A model generated the notes under the pieces. That model was not told the origin of the DNA, did not search any database, and saw only the letters and a program-made list of their open reading frames with translations. DNA of 5,084 bases from Bacteroidales bacterium (GTDB lineage Bacteria; Bacteroidota; Bacteroidia; Bacteroidales; UBA932), in contig JAHDRO010000352.1 of assembly GCA_018433265.1 (NCBI GenBank), positions 1 to 5,084 on the forward strand. The letters run 5' to 3'. Below, in pieces: positions 1 through 5,084 of the stretch. Position numbers and translations under genes: made by a program. Within the stretch, counting starts at the first letter, position 1. Every line of letters begins with the position of its first letter.

Positions 1-1
1 T

Positions 2-1201
2 CAACCTGACATAGTATTAAGAAGTGGCAGGCTTGGTGTGTTATGCAATCAAACTGCATGGCTTCCTGAAAAAGGAGAATATCTGTTTGAGACACTTTTT
101 AAAAGTGGTCGTTTGAAAAGAATATTCACACCGGAACACGGTCTCTTCGGTGAACTTCAAGATCAGGAGAGACTGGACAGCACTGATTCATACAAAGTGC
201 TTGGTCTGAACGGATGCGAAATAATCTCACTATATGGCTCAGATGACAATTCTCTATCTGTAAGCTCCTCCAATCTTAATGATATTGATGCATTGATTGT
301 GGAATTGCAGGATATCGGATCACGACATTATACATATATTTCTACCCTTTATAACCTGTTCAAAGTTTTAAAGCAGGAAGAGATAAACTTGCCCATATAT
401 ATTGTAGATCGTCTAAATCCTGCCGGTAGACAAGTTGAGGGAACAATGCTTGAAAAGGGTTACGAATCTTTTATAGGTATTGAAGGATTAGTTCACAGAC
501 ATGGTCTAACCTTTGGTGAGCTCGCAAATATGTTTTACAATGAACTTAATGCCAAGTTTCCACTCCACATTATCTCATATAAAGCCGAAAGAGCAGTGAA
601 GGAACTTCTTCCATGGAGTATTCCTCCTTCTCCAAATATTCCCGGCCTTTTTACATGTCATTTTTACAGTGGTCAGGTTCTATGGGAAGGAACAAACGTC
701 AGTGAAGGAAGAGGAACCACAAGACCATTTGAACAGTTTGGAGCGCCATTTATGTCAAACTTGCTGTCATATAACCAATTACACGGATTAAAAAACTGGA
801 ATGACCCTGATAATCCCATGTTTGATTCCTCTGTTTACATTAGATGGCAAAAATTTATTCCCACATTTCATAAATATAAGGGAGAGGTTTGTACGGGCTT
901 TCAATTAATACCTGTCCCTGGAATGCAATATCATGCATTGGCACACAATTTGAAAATCATAAGATTTGTGGCAGAAAACTGTCGAGAATTTCAATTTCGT
1001 GAAGGCATTTATGAAAGAGGAAATGATAAAAGTGCAATAGAGCTTCTGTTGGGAGACAAGTTGCTTTTGGATTATGTTAGTGGTAATGTTGACTGGAATC
1101 AAGTTAAGGATCACATCAAAATCGAAGAGCAAAAATGGATAAGAAAAGCAAGGAAGTTTCTGCTATATGATGAACAGTTATTTAGGTGTAAACAATTTTA
1201 A
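2..1201 (+). CDS. namZ: Exo-beta-N-acetylmuramidase NamZ family (DUF1343, GH171), 5'-partial
   Basis: The reading frame is open to the left edge. Codons before the GTG at 38 encode QPDIVLRSGRLG, which runs straight into the family's N-terminal strand (G-R-L-G-V-L-C-N-Q-T, usually G-x-x-V-G-L-V-T-N-Q-T). The true start, and any signal peptide, therefore lie outside the window. Visible family motifs are FTPEHGLFG (125-151), QDIGSRHYTYIST (around 308-346), VDRLNPAG, RHGLTFGELA, the PSPN segment (629-637) and EGTNVSEGRGT (686-718). The order and roughly 400 visible residues match a nearly complete DUF1343 protein with a Rossmann-like N-terminal domain and a C-terminal barrel-like domain. Characterised members (B. 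subtilis NamZ/YbbC, Tannerella homologues) release MurNAc from the non-reducing end of peptidoglycan fragments. From memory, an acidic residue in the PEHG region is a proposed catalytic candidate. The role here, exported cell-wall recycling or scavenging, is inferred. The next gene begins 13 bases after the stop, so co-transcription is likely. Confidence 0.93.
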   Translation, partial: QPDIVLRSGRLGVLCNQTAWLPEKGEYLFETLFKSGRLKRIFTPEHGLFGELQDQERLDSTDSYKVLGLNGCEIISLYGSDDNSLSVSSSNLNDIDALIVELQDIGSRHYTYISTLYNLFKVLKQEEINLPIYIVDRLNPAGRQVEGTMLEKGYESFIGIEGLVHRHGLTFGELANMFYNELNAKFPLHIISYKAERAVKELLPWSIPPSPNIPGLFTCHFYSGQVLWEGTNVSEGRGTTRPFEQFGAPFMSNLLSYNQLHGLKNWNDPDNPMFDSSVYIRWQKFIPTFHKYKGEVCTGFQLIPVPGMQYHALAHNLKIIRFVAENCREFQFREGIYERGNDKSAIELLLGDKLLLDYVSGNVDWNQVKDHIKIEEQKWIRKARKFLLYDEQLFRCKQF

Positions 1202-1214
1202 AAAATTAATAAAT

Positions 1215-1967
1215 ATGGCAAATCCAGTTTTAACCGAGAAGGTTTTTGAGAAAAGTCGAGTTACCGCAGGAACAGGTACAATGACTATTAAAGGTACCGC
1301 CTCAAAATCACTTGTAATGATTTTGATGATTCTTGCCGGTGCAATGTATACCTGGAAAGTTGCTTTTCAGGCCATAAATCCCGCTTCAGTGCAGCCATGG
1401 ATGTGGGGAGGTGTGATTGGAGGCTTTGTAGTTGCAATGATTATTAGCTTCAAGCCAATTTGGGCACAGTATCTTGCTCCTGTTTATGCTGTACTTGAAG
1501 GACTTTTCCTTGGTGGAATTTCTGCTCTGTTCAGTCAGGCATTTGCAGCAACTGCTCCTGGAATAGTAATGAATGCAACTTTACTTACAATTCTGACTGC
1601 CGTATCAATGTTGCTTGTCTACAGGACAAACATAATAAAGGTAAATGGCAAATTCGCAAGAATAATGATAATTGCAGTTGGAGCTATTGCACTTTATTAC
1701 CTGGTTTCTATAATTGTATCGCTTTTTGGAGTTAATCTTACATTGCTCAATGACAGTGGCCCTTTAAGCATTGGAATCAGCCTTGTCATAATTGGTGTAG
1801 CAGCCTTCAGCCTGCTGCTCGACTATGAGTTTATAGCAAGAGCTTCAGAAGCAGGTGCTCCAAAATACATGGAGTGGTATGGAGCATTTAGTTTAATGGT
1901 AACATTGATTTGGCTTTATCTTGAAATCTTACGAATTCTTGCAAAATTTGCAATAGGGCGTGAATAG
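1215..1967 (+). CDS. Bax inhibitor-1/YccA family integral membrane protein (BaxI_1 type)
   Basis: This 250-aa protein begins MANPVLTEKVFEK, the usual N-terminus of the BaxI_1 subgroup. I chose ATG 1215 over the in-frame upstream ATGs at 1167 and 1170, because those lie inside the preceding gene and add 16 non-conserved residues. Seven hydrophobic helices can be read at about residues 32-51, 62-79, 86-107, 117-136, 148-171, 184-203 and 223-244, after a polar cytoplasmic N-terminus. Conserved family points include LEG (Glu95) in helix 3, LLLDYEFI (Asp203, Glu205) at the end of helix 6, and YLEILRIL (Glu237) in helix 7. In the BsYetJ structure a pair of aspartates in the last helices forms a pH-sensitive calcium-leak gate. 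Asp203 and Glu237 plausibly occupy those places, but this is my alignment by eye. Calcium or proton leak is known only for distant relatives, so the role here is unproven. It probably shares a transcript with the upstream namZ-like gene; no terminator follows it. Confidence 0.92.
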   Translation: MANPVLTEKVFEKSRVTAGTGTMTIKGTASKSLVMILMILAGAMYTWKVAFQAINPASVQPWMWGGVIGGFVVAMIISFKPIWAQYLAPVYAVLEGLFLGGISALFSQAFAATAPGIVMNATLLTILTAVSMLLVYRTNIIKVNGKFARIMIIAVGAIALYYLVSIIVSLFGVNLTLLNDSGPLSIGISLVIIGVAAFSLLLDYEFIARASEAGAPKYMEWYGAFSLMVTLIWLYLEILRILAKFAIGRE

Positions 1968-1969
1968 TT

Positions 1970-1999
1970 TTGGCTATTGATAAATTATTTGTACATTTG
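1970..1999 (+). promoter_or_regulatory. Bacteroidetes-type promoter for rpmE2
   Basis: A perfect TAnnTTTG -7 box (TACATTTG, 1992-1999) is preceded by a TTG (1970-1972) with a 19-base spacer, the arrangement expected for the primary sigma factor of Bacteroidetes. It begins right after the stop codon of the membrane-protein gene. Transcription should start near 2005-2008, leaving a leader of roughly 20-25 bases that lacks a Shine-Dalgarno sequence, as is usual in this phylum. A second TTG at 1977-1979 is too close (12 bases) to be the -33 element. Confidence 0.75.
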
Positions 2000-2028
2000 C
2001 AGCCCCATAACATTTAACAGCATAAGAA

Positions 2029-2280
2029 ATGAAAAAAGGAATACATCCCGAAAACTACCGTCTTGTAGCTTTCAAGGATATGTCTAATGACTACGTTTTT
2101 ATTACTCGTTCATGTGCAAACACAAGAGAGACAATTGTTCATGACGGAGTAGAATACCCTCTTGTGAAAGTTGAGATATCCAATACTTCTCATCCATTCT
2201 ATACAGGCAAGATGAAACTTGTAGATACAGCCGGTCGTGTCGATAAATTCCTAAACAGATACAAGAATATAAAGAAATAA
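2029..2280 (+). CDS. rpmE2: 50S ribosomal protein L31 type B (zinc-independent)
   Basis: This 83-aa protein has the complete type B L31 sequence: [19 protein letters not shown] at the start, [23 protein letters not shown] in the middle, and [14 protein letters not shown] near the end. L31 is a small protein of the large subunit that sits at the central protuberance and helps bridge it to the 30S head. Type A L31 binds zinc through a CxxC-based site, while type B lacks it. Here only one cysteine is present (Cys29, in RSCANT), so a structural zinc site is excluded by the sequence. In many bacteria the C-minus form replaces the zinc form under zinc limitation. In Bacteroidetes it is commonly the only L31, which I cannot check here. 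The gene has its own promoter and terminator and so forms a single-gene unit. No Zur-like operator was recognised in its short leader. Confidence 0.97.
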   Translation: MKKGIHPENYRLVAFKDMSNDYVFITRSCANTRETIVHDGVEYPLVKVEISNTSHPFYTGKMKLVDTAGRVDKFLNRYKNIKK

Positions 2281-2289
2281 GTTCGCGAG

Positions 2290-2335
2290 ATAATAAACTA
2301 AAAAGGCCCTTAAGGGTCTTTTTTTAGTTTATTAT
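2290..2335 (+). terminator. Intrinsic terminator after rpmE2, probably bidirectional
   Basis: The core hairpin is GGCCC-TTAA-GGGTC (2305-2318; one G-T wobble), followed on the + strand by seven T (2319-2325). The core is flanked by A+T arms that also pair: 2290-2304 (ATAATAAACTAAAAA) is the exact reverse complement of 2321-2335, making an almost perfect 46-base inverted repeat. On the other strand the same hairpin is followed by five T, so it should also work in reverse. It starts nine bases after the rpmE2 stop and insulates that gene from the next block. Confidence 0.92.
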
Positions 2336-2339
2336 TTGT

Positions 2340-2347
2340 TAACTTTG
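2340..2347 (+). promoter_or_regulatory. Putative -7 box for the TIGR02757 gene block
   Basis: TAACTTTG matches the Bacteroidetes TAnnTTTG box exactly and lies immediately after the rpmE2 terminator, where a new promoter is needed. No TTG is present at the expected -33 spacing; that position falls in the terminator T-tract. The box ends only 13 bases before the ATG at 2361, so the transcript would have a leader of about 5-10 bases. Confidence 0.5.
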
Positions 2348-2360
2348 GAAAAAGAGTTTA

Positions 2361-3077
2361 ATGGAAAGCACATCCGAAAAACTGATCAAACTGGCAGCAG
2401 AGTACAATAATCTTAAATATTTCACTACTGATCCTATTATTTTCCCCAGATACTTCTCAGAAAAATTAATTCAAGGAGGATCATCACTTCAAGACGTTGA
2501 AATTGCTGGAATTCTGTCAGCACATCTTGCATGGGGAAAAAGGGAATTAATCGTCAGAGATTGCAACCGAATGTTTGATGAAATGAAATGGCAGCCATAT
2601 TCTTACATAATGGCAGGAGATTTCAAAAGTGATTCCGTATCTCTTCACCGAAGTATAAAATGGAGCGATTTTGCAAAAATTTGTGAAAACTTGAGGCAGT
2701 TTTATCTTAACAACGAATCACTGGAATGCTTTTCACCCTCTTACTTAAGACTGAATATTTATGGATGCAAAGACAATCCTAATGCTGCCAACAAAAAAAT
2801 TCACATGTTTCGCAGATGGATGGTTAGAAATGACGGTATAGTAGATTTGGGACTCTGGAAAAAGATTTCGCCTGCAGAACTAATAATACCTCTTGACACC
2901 CATGTCCAAAGAAGTTCCATTAGCCTCGGCATTACCAAAAGAAATATATCTGACTATAAGACAGCCCTTGAGATAACTGAATATCTCAGAAAAGTTTTCC
3001 CTGAGGATCCCTGCCTTGGAGACTTTTCACTATTTGCTTTTACGGCAACAATCGGTAAAAAAAATGGTTATTTTTGA
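2361..3077 (+). CDS. TIGR02757 family protein (DUF2400), HhH-GPD glycosylase-like motifs
   Basis: This 238-aa soluble protein belongs to TIGR02757/DUF2400, a conserved family without an assigned function that is common in Bacteroidetes. Diagnostic stretches are SAHLAWGKRELI (residues 53-64), KKIHMFRRWMVRNDGIVDLGLWKKI (145-169, read as separate short motifs), IPLDTHVQR (176-184) and FPEDPCLGDFSLF (213-225). The length is normal, so the gene is complete. By eye, IPLDTHVQRxxxxLGI followed by a second conserved Asp (Asp221) resembles the catalytic half of HhH-GPD DNA glycosylases, where an Asp sits in a V-D-T-H-V-x-R segment. Lys145 lies 34 residues before Asp179, close to the Lys-Asp spacing I recall for archaeal 8-oxoguanine glycosylase (AGOG). 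A base-excision role is inference only. ATG 2361 is the first start after the terminator and gives the expected N-terminus. The kinase gene follows eight bases downstream. Confidence 0.9.
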   Translation: MESTSEKLIKLAAEYNNLKYFTTDPIIFPRYFSEKLIQGGSSLQDVEIAGILSAHLAWGKRELIVRDCNRMFDEMKWQPYSYIMAGDFKSDSVSLHRSIKWSDFAKICENLRQFYLNNESLECFSPSYLRLNIYGCKDNPNAANKKIHMFRRWMVRNDGIVDLGLWKKISPAELIIPLDTHVQRSSISLGITKRNISDYKTALEITEYLRKVFPEDPCLGDFSLFAFTATIGKKNGYF

Positions 3078-3085
3078 TTTGGCTT

Positions 3086-3667
3086 ATGAAAAATCTATTT
3101 ATCATAGCAGGTTGCAACGGAGCAGGGAAAACTACAGCTTCTTATAATATTCTTCCAGAAATGCTCGGCTGTAAAGAGTATGTTAATGCAGATGAAATAG
3201 CAAGAGGCATATCTCCCTTTAAGCCGGAAAGTGTTTCAATCCAGGCCGGTAAGATAATGCTTGCAAGAATAAAAGAACTCATAGCCAACGGCACGGATTT
3301 TGCGCTTGAAACAACGTTAGCCACAAGAACTCATGCAAACTTCATCAGATATGCACAGGAACACGGCTATAAGGTTACATTGGTCTTTTTCTGGTTAAAC
3401 CTGCCAAACCTTGCTGTTGAGAGAGTTAGGATGAGGGTTGAAAGCGGTGGACACAATATTGATGAAAAAGTTATAAGAAGAAGATATGATATTGGATTAA
3501 AAAACCTATTTTCGCTTTATGTTCCTTTATGCGAATATTGGATGATAATTAATAACTCTACTTTGCCACCTGAGCTGATTGCAGAAGGAGGGAAGAACCA
3601 GGAGACAAAGGTATACAATAAACCAACCTACAATAAAATAGTTAATTATGAGCGAACAAGAGACTAA
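3086..3667 (+). CDS. Zeta-toxin-like P-loop kinase (COG4185 type)
   Basis: This 193-aa protein has a Walker A loop GCNGAGKTT (residues 9-17, Lys15) right after the first beta strand, then NADEIARG (34-41, Asp36) and FALETTLATRTH (72-83, Glu75). The arginine-rich lid is RVRMRVESGGHNIDEKVIRRRY (113-134, two adjoining motifs), followed by NLFSLYVPLCEYWMIINNS. This order is that of the zeta toxin/COG4185 group. Characterised zeta/PezT toxins phosphorylate UDP-N-acetyl sugars and block wall synthesis, but this shorter branch is mostly uncharacterised, so substrate and toxicity are not established. The Walker A lysine, NAD motif and lid arginines are intact, so the enzyme looks active. ATG 3086 is preferred because it places the first strand (MKNLFIIAG) at the terminus; the upstream TTG at 3074 overlaps the previous stop. 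Its last 20 bases overlap the next small ORF, suggesting translational coupling. Confidence 0.88.
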   Translation: MKNLFIIAGCNGAGKTTASYNILPEMLGCKEYVNADEIARGISPFKPESVSIQAGKIMLARIKELIANGTDFALETTLATRTHANFIRYAQEHGYKVTLVFFWLNLPNLAVERVRMRVESGGHNIDEKVIRRRYDIGLKNLFSLYVPLCEYWMIINNSTLPPELIAEGGKNQETKVYNKPTYNKIVNYERTRD

Positions 3668-3803
3668 AGAGCTTAGGGATAATATCCTGAACGGTCTGAA
3701 CATCTCATTTCAGCGATTAATTCAGGAGAAGAAGAAGAATAATTCTGAACTTGCCTTTTCTAATAAAGGTAAGATTATTAAAGTAAAGGCCGCAGAACTT
3801 TAA
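3648..3803 (+). CDS. Small 51-aa protein, candidate antitoxin/partner of the zeta-like kinase
   Basis: ATG 3648 lies within the end of the kinase gene, in another frame, and opens a 51-codon frame ending at TAA 3801-3803. The protein begins MSEQETKELRDNILNGLNIS and continues with FQRLIQEKKKNNSELAFSNKG and KIIKVKAAEL. It reads as one charged amphipathic helix (about residues 5-31) followed by a short beta hairpin ending in a basic strand (KGKIIKVK). From memory, similar 45-70-aa proteins with a helix-(Y/F)xRLIxxKxxxxSxL-G-K-I-V-K-x-K pattern often accompany COG4185 kinases, which supports a real, co-translated gene. I know of no named family or proven function. An antitoxin role is inferred from size, charge and the 20-base overlap. 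It is unlike the three-helix epsilon antitoxin and lies after, not before, the kinase. The next gene begins 28 bases later. Confidence 0.72.
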   Translation: MSEQETKELRDNILNGLNISFQRLIQEKKKNNSELAFSNKGKIIKVKAAEL

Positions 3804-3831
3804 CTCTAATATCCGTTTAGATATGACCGGA

Positions 3832-5084
3832 ATGAAATTATATTTACTGCTGCTGAGTTTGTTCAGTAGTAGTTTTTTATTTTCACAAGTTCGTTTTTCC
3901 TCTGATTTTGAATCAGGAAGCATGGGTGAAGTCAAACTTATTGATTCCGTCTGGATCAAGACATCTCCAATGGACTCAATGCTAACTCTCTCTTATGAAG
4001 TATATTCAAGATTCGATCCTTTAAATCCAATTGACACCTCCCTTGAACCAAGTTCGAGATGGTACTATTTCAGAATCACAGGCGTTAAAGGCAAGCAACT
4101 CTTCATTAACATAAGAAATTCCGAAGTAGTAAGACCATTTTATTCCTATGACAACACCCATTTTACAAGATTAGACTGGTCTGAGAATGTTAACAAAGGA
4201 GCAATTAACAAAATTTTTACAAGAGACACTGTCTATATTTCTTATTTCATTCCATATACCTGTACGCATCTTTCGACAAAACTTAGTGATTGGAGCAAAA
4301 ATAAATTTGTCAAAGAAGAACAGATTGGAAAAAGTCAGCAAGGCAGAGATATATGGATGATGACAATTACTGACTGGTCAGTAAATGACCAATCCAAAAA
4401 AAAGGTATGGATTCATGGAAGAACACATCCAAGCGAAACACCATCAAGCTGGCACCTTGAATTTTTTGTTGATAAACTATTGGATGGTTCCAAACAATCA
4501 AATGCCATACTTGCAAATACAATATTTTATATAGTACCATTTAATAACCCGGATGGAGTATATGGTGGTTTTTCAAGATCGACTTCAACTGGAGTAAATA
4601 TTGAAATTAACTGGGACAAACCTGATTCACTTACTATGCCTGAAGTTTTAGTGCTTAAAAATAAGATAAGTGAATTGACGAAGGATGGATCATTTGATCT
4701 TCTGCTCAATATGCACTCACAAATAGCCAATAACATAACATATTGGGTTCATACCGCAGAATCAACCTCAGATGAGATGTTCCGTAAACAGTTGCTCCTA
4801 TCCCACCTTACTATTAACAATAATCCATACTTCTGTTCTACCGACCTCTCTTTTTCCAATCTTGCTCCCAAATATGCAGAGGGATGGATGTGGAACAAGG
4901 CAGGTAATAACTGCGTTGCTATTACTTTTGAGACACCTTATACATTCTATAAAAATCAAGGTGACGATGAATGGGTCTCCCTCGAAAATCTCAAAGATCT
5001 TGCATCAAACTCTCTTATTGCCATAAGTGATTTTCTCGAAATTAGTTCGCCTACAAGAGTTCTTGCAGATATTAAAGTTAAGAA
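3832..5084 (+). CDS. Secreted M14 metallocarboxypeptidase, CCP/AGBL-like, 3'-partial
   Basis: The frame stays open from ATG 3832 to the right edge (417 codons seen). The first 18 residues (MKLYLLLLSLFSSSFLFS before Q19) form a signal peptide of the Bacteroidetes kind, so the enzyme is exported. I prefer ATG 3832 to the in-frame ATG 3823 because it puts Lys2 before the hydrophobic core. Residues about 20-160 match the N-terminal beta domain of cytosolic carboxypeptidases: FSSDFESGSMGEV, RWYYFRITGVKG, RPFYSYD, VYISYFIPYTCTHL. The M14 domain follows, with IGKSQQGRDIW, zinc ligands His199 and Glu202 (HPSE), NPDGVYGGFSR (Arg249), the third zinc ligand His295 (LLNMHS) and the general-base Glu367 (ITFETPYT). 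Zinc and catalytic residues are intact, so peptidase activity is likely. The usual D-L-N-R-x-W carboxylate-binding motif reads N-I-E-I-N-W (256-261), which is unusual. It is probably co-transcribed with the upstream genes. Confidence 0.9.
   Translation, partial: MKLYLLLLSLFSSSFLFSQVRFSSDFESGSMGEVKLIDSVWIKTSPMDSMLTLSYEVYSRFDPLNPIDTSLEPSSRWYYFRITGVKGKQLFINIRNSEVVRPFYSYDNTHFTRLDWSENVNKGAINKIFTRDTVYISYFIPYTCTHLSTKLSDWSKNKFVKEEQIGKSQQGRDIWMMTITDWSVNDQSKKKVWIHGRTHPSETPSSWHLEFFVDKLLDGSKQSNAILANTIFYIVPFNNPDGVYGGFSRSTSTGVNIEINWDKPDSLTMPEVLVLKNKISELTKDGSFDLLLNMHSQIANNITYWVHTAESTSDEMFRKQLLLSHLTINNNPYFCSTDLSFSNLAPKYAEGWMWNKAGNNCVAITFETPYTFYKNQGDDEWVSLENLKDLASNSLIAISDFLEISSPTRVLADIKVK

Noticed and set aside
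905..1132. Minus-strand 75-codon frame opposite the muramidase gene
   Set aside because: It is a shadow of a strongly conserved + strand gene and its translation resembles no family.
1167..1214. Upstream in-frame ATGs extending the BI-1 family protein by 16 residues
   Set aside because: The extension lies mostly within the preceding gene's coding end, is not conserved in type, and MANPVL at 1215 is the expected N-terminus.
3057..3064. Run of eight A near the end of the TIGR02757 gene as a frameshift site
   Set aside because: The conserved domain is already complete before it and only a few residues follow, so there is no sign of a lost C-terminus.
3069..3076. TATTTTTG as a -7 box for the kinase gene
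   Set aside because: It matches TAnnTTTG but is a T-rich chance-prone sequence with no TTG at -33 spacing and only nine bases before the ATG. Weak; not called.
3074..3085. TTG 3074 as the kinase start
   Set aside because: It overlaps the previous stop codon and adds four residues before the first beta strand; ATG 3086 gives the normal start of the fold.
3142..3324. Minus-strand 60-codon frame opposite the kinase
   Set aside because: It is a shadow of the conserved NAD and ETT motif region on the + strand.
3585..3592. AAGGAGGG inside the kinase gene as a ribosome binding site
   Set aside because: It lies more than 50 bases before the small ORF's ATG, so it cannot serve it, and this lineage rarely uses Shine-Dalgarno sites.
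3717..3959. Minus-strand 80-codon frame across the small ORF and peptidase start
   Set aside because: It lies opposite the 51-aa ORF and the signal peptide region, and its low-complexity translation has no family features.
4527..4736. Minus-strand 69-codon frame opposite the M14 domain
   Set aside because: It is a shadow of the NPDG to LNMHS segment of the peptidase.
4772..5026. + strand 84-codon frame within the peptidase
   Set aside because: It is out of frame with the M14 domain that carries conserved zinc and catalytic residues through this stretch.

Overview
The window is a compact, A+T-rich stretch of bacterial chromosome with every supported gene on the + strand. The gene families point to the Bacteroidota, probably Bacteroidales. 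These are a NamZ/DUF1343 muramidase, a BaxI_1-type membrane protein, a type B L31 that matches Bacteroidetes L31 closely, and a TIGR02757 (DUF2400) protein. Further support comes from good matches to the Bacteroidetes -7 promoter box (TAnnTTTG) and the lack of Shine-Dalgarno sequences before the starts. The taxonomic call is inference from families and signals, not from a marker search.

Layout. Positions 2-1201 hold the 3' part of an exo-beta-N-acetylmuramidase gene (NamZ family) that is cut by the left edge. Thirteen bases later comes a 250-aa seven-helix Bax inhibitor-1 family membrane protein (1215-1967). A well-formed promoter (1970-1999) then drives rpmE2, encoding zinc-independent ribosomal protein L31 (2029-2280), which ends at a strong, nearly symmetrical hairpin terminator. 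A second block starts just beyond the terminator: a TIGR02757 protein (2361-3077), a zeta-toxin-like P-loop kinase (3086-3667), a 51-aa ORF overlapping its 3' end (3648-3803), and a secreted M14 metallocarboxypeptidase of the cytosolic carboxypeptidase (CCP/AGBL) type (3832 to beyond the right edge). Gaps in this block are 8, -20 and 28 bases, so it looks like one transcript.

Working together. The first two genes may be co-transcribed but have no evident shared function beyond the cell envelope. rpmE2 is a free-standing single-gene unit. In the second block, the kinase and the small overlapping ORF look like a toxin-antitoxin-style pair lying between a conserved protein with DNA-glycosylase-like motifs and a secreted peptidase. 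The most interesting points are that pair with its 3'-placed partner, the HhH-GPD-like motifs in the TIGR02757 protein, and the altered substrate-carboxylate-binding motif in the carboxypeptidase. No RNA genes, mobile elements or CRISPR arrays were seen, and no gene-free stretch exceeds about 80 bases.
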